Both the position numbers and the translations under genes were made by a program. The notes under the pieces are model-generated. The model saw only the letters and a list, made by a program, of their open reading frames with translations. It did not search any database and had not been told where the DNA came from. DNA of 64,000 bases from JANQFV01 sp964468185. Its GTDB lineage: Bacteria; Planctomycetota; Phycisphaerae; UBA1845; Fen-1342. The DNA is taken from NCBI GenBank assembly GCA_964468185.1, contig CAYXTR010000010.1, forward strand, positions 85,805 to 149,804, given 5' to 3'. Shown one piece after another: positions 62,410 to 64,000 of the stretch; within the stretch, counting starts at the first letter, position 1; every line of letters starts with the position of its first letter.

Positions 62410-62858
62410 AGACGGTGGTCGGACGCCCGGCTTTCGCGAAGGTGCGGCTCGAGGCCCAGCTCCGTCCGCTGCGCGGGCGCCGGGGCCAGAAGCAGATGTG
62501 CGAAGGCGACGCCCCGCCGTCGGAGCCGCAGGTCTACGGCCGTGTCATGCGGATCGCGCGGCTGATGGCGCTGGCGATCCGGATGCGCGACCTGCTCCAG
62601 TCCGGTGCCGTCCGCGACTATGCCGAGCTGGCCCGGCTGGGCCATGTGACCCGTGCCCGCGTCACGCAGATCATGAACCTCCTGAACCTCGCCCCGGAAA
62701 TCCAGGAGGAGATTCTGTTTCTCCCGCCGGTGGAGCGTGGTCGGGATCCGATCCGCGAGTGGCAACTCCGGCCTATTGCAGGAGTACCGGACTGGCGCAA
62801 GCAGCGGCGGATGTGGTGTGAAGTACGACGGCGGGTGAATACTCAGCTAGCCTCGTAG
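62406..62858 (+). CDS. HTH protein of the recombinase module
   Basis: A 150-residue basic protein starting inside the recombinase stop (ATGA-type four-base overlap). A helix-turn-helix of the KorB/ParB-like kind is visible: RDYAELARLGHVTRARVTQIMNLLNLAPEIQEEIL. Third genes of this kind are common behind DUF2924-recombinase pairs. The 3' end overlaps the convergent nuclease gene by 16 bases. Probable regulator or directionality helper; function not established. Confidence 0.75.
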   Translation: MKTVVGRPAFAKVRLEAQLRPLRGRRGQKQMCEGDAPPSEPQVYGRVMRIARLMALAIRMRDLLQSGAVRDYAELARLGHVTRARVTQIMNLLNLAPEIQEEILFLPPVERGRDPIREWQLRPIAGVPDWRKQRRMWCEVRRRVNTQLAS

Positions 62859-63769
62859 CTGCGGAGAATGAGCGGCTTCGCCTTCTCGACGTCGTCCATC
62901 GAACGGATGGTGACTTCAAGGTCACCGGTGCCGTAATGTCCGATTCCTCGCACGTCGCGCGTGAATCCCTCGATGAGTTCGGCCGCGTCCGGATTGAGCT
63001 TCAGATACATGAGGAGCGTCCTTCGGCTCGGGTGCACCTCGACGCACGCGAAGTTCTTGATGCGCTTGAACGCGAAGTAGAACTTCAGCGTCTTCATCTG
63101 CACGTCGTCCCCGAGGCTGAGACAGAATGCACGCACCGCCTCATATCGGTCCCGAAGTTCTTCGTCGGCATCCGCCAAGTACTCCGTAACGCTTTTGTAT
63201 GTGCCGCCCTTCGATGACTTGCGGTTTGGTTTGCTCTCACCCGCTTGCTCAGTGTCGCCGTTGGCGGTGACGGCGTTCACCAATTCAAGCAGCAGCAGCT
63301 CATCTCCGTAGCGGCGGTACCGGATGAGCTCGATATTGCGATTGATCTGAGCGACAGCGTGCTCGTCGTATTTCGTGAAGTCCCCAGCGATGCACAGCAA
63401 CCGTGGCGTCGACCACTCGATATCGTCAGCCTGTGCTTGGCCGAGCTTCTTGAGCACAAGTAGCTCGAATTCGGCTTTATGATCCAGCAGCCAGTCGAGG
63501 TAGAACAATCCCTGGTTGATGACGTTCTCGTTCAACGTCCGCTTGTACTCGATGATGACTGGGCAGCCGTTTTCATCGATGCCCAAAGTGTCGATGCGAC
63601 CCCCGTGCGTCTTCCCGGTGGAGTACTCCGTCGCCAGGAACGCTACGCCAAGAAAGTCATCAAGGAACCTTTCAATCAGTGACTGAAGGGACTTCTCGAT
63701 GTTCACCGACTGTGACTCGAGTTCGTGGACCTGGTTGCTCTGGATACGAAATAGCTTGATATCGCTCAT
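62843..63769 (-). CDS. NucS-like nuclease with DUF5655 domain
   Basis: A 308-residue protein. The N-terminal half is a PD-(D/E)xK endonuclease fold: RIDTLGIDENGCPVIIEYKR carries D60, E74 and K76, and an upstream Glu (LIER) completes the site. NINQGLFYLDWL-like text follows (NVINQGLFYLDWL). After a linker, the C-terminal DUF5655 domain reads SVTEYLADADEELRDRYEAVR, YFAFKRIKNFACVEV and RDVRGIGHYGTGDLEVTIRS. Such proteins are common in accessory regions and restriction islands. Its substrate is unknown. It is divergent from the promoter at 63910. Confidence 0.88.
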   Translation of the reverse strand: MSDIKLFRIQSNQVHELESQSVNIEKSLQSLIERFLDDFLGVAFLATEYSTGKTHGGRIDTLGIDENGCPVIIEYKRTLNENVINQGLFYLDWLLDHKAEFELLVLKKLGQAQADDIEWSTPRLLCIAGDFTKYDEHAVAQINRNIELIRYRRYGDELLLLELVNAVTANGDTEQAGESKPNRKSSKGGTYKSVTEYLADADEELRDRYEAVRAFCLSLGDDVQMKTLKFYFAFKRIKNFACVEVHPSRRTLLMYLKLNPDAAELIEGFTRDVRGIGHYGTGDLEVTIRSMDDVEKAKPLILRSYEAS

Positions 63770-63909
63770 TGACGCCCTCGAACTGGTGCCAGAGGGGCAG
63801 GCGACCGGGCAGCCGGCCCCCTCGCTGCGGATCCGAACAGGATAACGCGATTTCGTGCGCGAGATAGGCCGCTGGGCGGCCTCGAACGGCGAAAATCCGG
63901 TGAGTGGGG

Positions 63910-63938
63910 TTGACTTAGGGGGGGCCGAACATTATCCT
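63910..63938 (+). promoter_or_regulatory. Strong sigma-70-like promoter reading out of the window
   Basis: TTGACT and TATCCT are separated by exactly 17 bases. A gene to the right of the window is expected; none begins inside it. Confidence 0.6.
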
Positions 63939-63947
63939 AACACATAG

Positions 63948-63969
63948 ATCGGTCAGGGCGTTGACCGAT
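63948..63969. promoter_or_regulatory. Palindrome at the likely transcription start
   Basis: ATCGGTCA and TGACCGAT form a perfect 8-bp inverted repeat with a 6-base spacer, placed at about +1 to +25 of the promoter at 63910. The position suits a repressor operator. Confidence 0.4.
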
Positions 63970-64000
63970 GCCAGCCAACGCAGCCGGCGGCAGGCCAAGG

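Noticed and set aside
57044..64000. Direct repeat of the tRNA-Asn 3' end marking the right edge of the island
   Set aside because: None was found by reading; the right end is probably beyond the window.

Overview
The window is GC-rich (about 63-65 % by eye) and looks like chromosomal DNA of a Planctomycetota bacterium, probably close to the Phycisphaerae or an uncultured relative. Pointers are three unrelated secreted proteins that share a dockerin-like tail (paired Asp-rich loops followed by FDDI..FV), a PEP-CTERM protein, a membrane Ser/Thr kinase with a CxxC...CPEC zinc ribbon, many predicted lipoproteins, a large PAS sensor kinase, and a pilus/secretion-type ATPase cluster. No rRNA, CRISPR array or dnaA-type origin was seen.

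Layout. 1-5.7 kb: end of a sigma-70 factor, a TPR protein, nadD, and the three-gene proton-pumping transhydrogenase (pntAA-pntAB-pntB). 5.8-15.2 kb: a secreted beta-propeller protein, a FixL/FixJ-like two-component pair, a GT-C type membrane protein and a secreted protein of unknown function. 15.3-18.9 kb: a two-gene operon of a Maf/DUF115 (flagellin glycosylation type) protein and a SPASM protein whose radical-SAM core has lost its cysteine motif. 19.2-20.6 kb: two paralogous small genes, each with its own terminator. 20.7-31.2 kb: acetoacetyl-CoA synthetase, a double-DM13 secreted protein, an ECF sigma/anti-sigma pair, a Ser/Thr kinase, HPPD, a lipoprotein, YceI and pterin dehydratase. 31.5-36.1 kb: PEP-CTERM protein, a RAYT transposase with inverted GGGACAG ends, two FkbM methyltransferases around a 118-bp palindromic element, and an IS4 remnant.

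At about 35.9 kb, at the broken end of the IS4 remnant, the G/C strand bias flips: the + strand is C-rich to the left and G-rich to the right, whichever strand is coding. The right block (36.3-56.9 kb) holds hutI, purM with a metallopeptidase-like lipoprotein and a tRNA-binding protein, pyrH with a phosphatase, ybaK, a GNAT gene, a dockerin-tailed protein with a pseudopilin, a ribokinase-family gene, NYN and PilZ-like genes, a ubiD-family gene, an Eis-like gene, and the operon pilT / degenerate PilB-like ATPase / CvpA-like protein.

From tRNA-Asn (56972) to the right edge lies an accessory island: a 759-residue protein combining restriction-endonuclease-like, winged-helix and PIN-like regions, a DUF2924-serine recombinase-HTH module with overlapping genes, and a NucS-like/DUF5655 nuclease. 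The 759-residue protein and the degenerate ATPase operon are the best candidates for undescribed biology here. All assignments come from reading the sequence without database searches.
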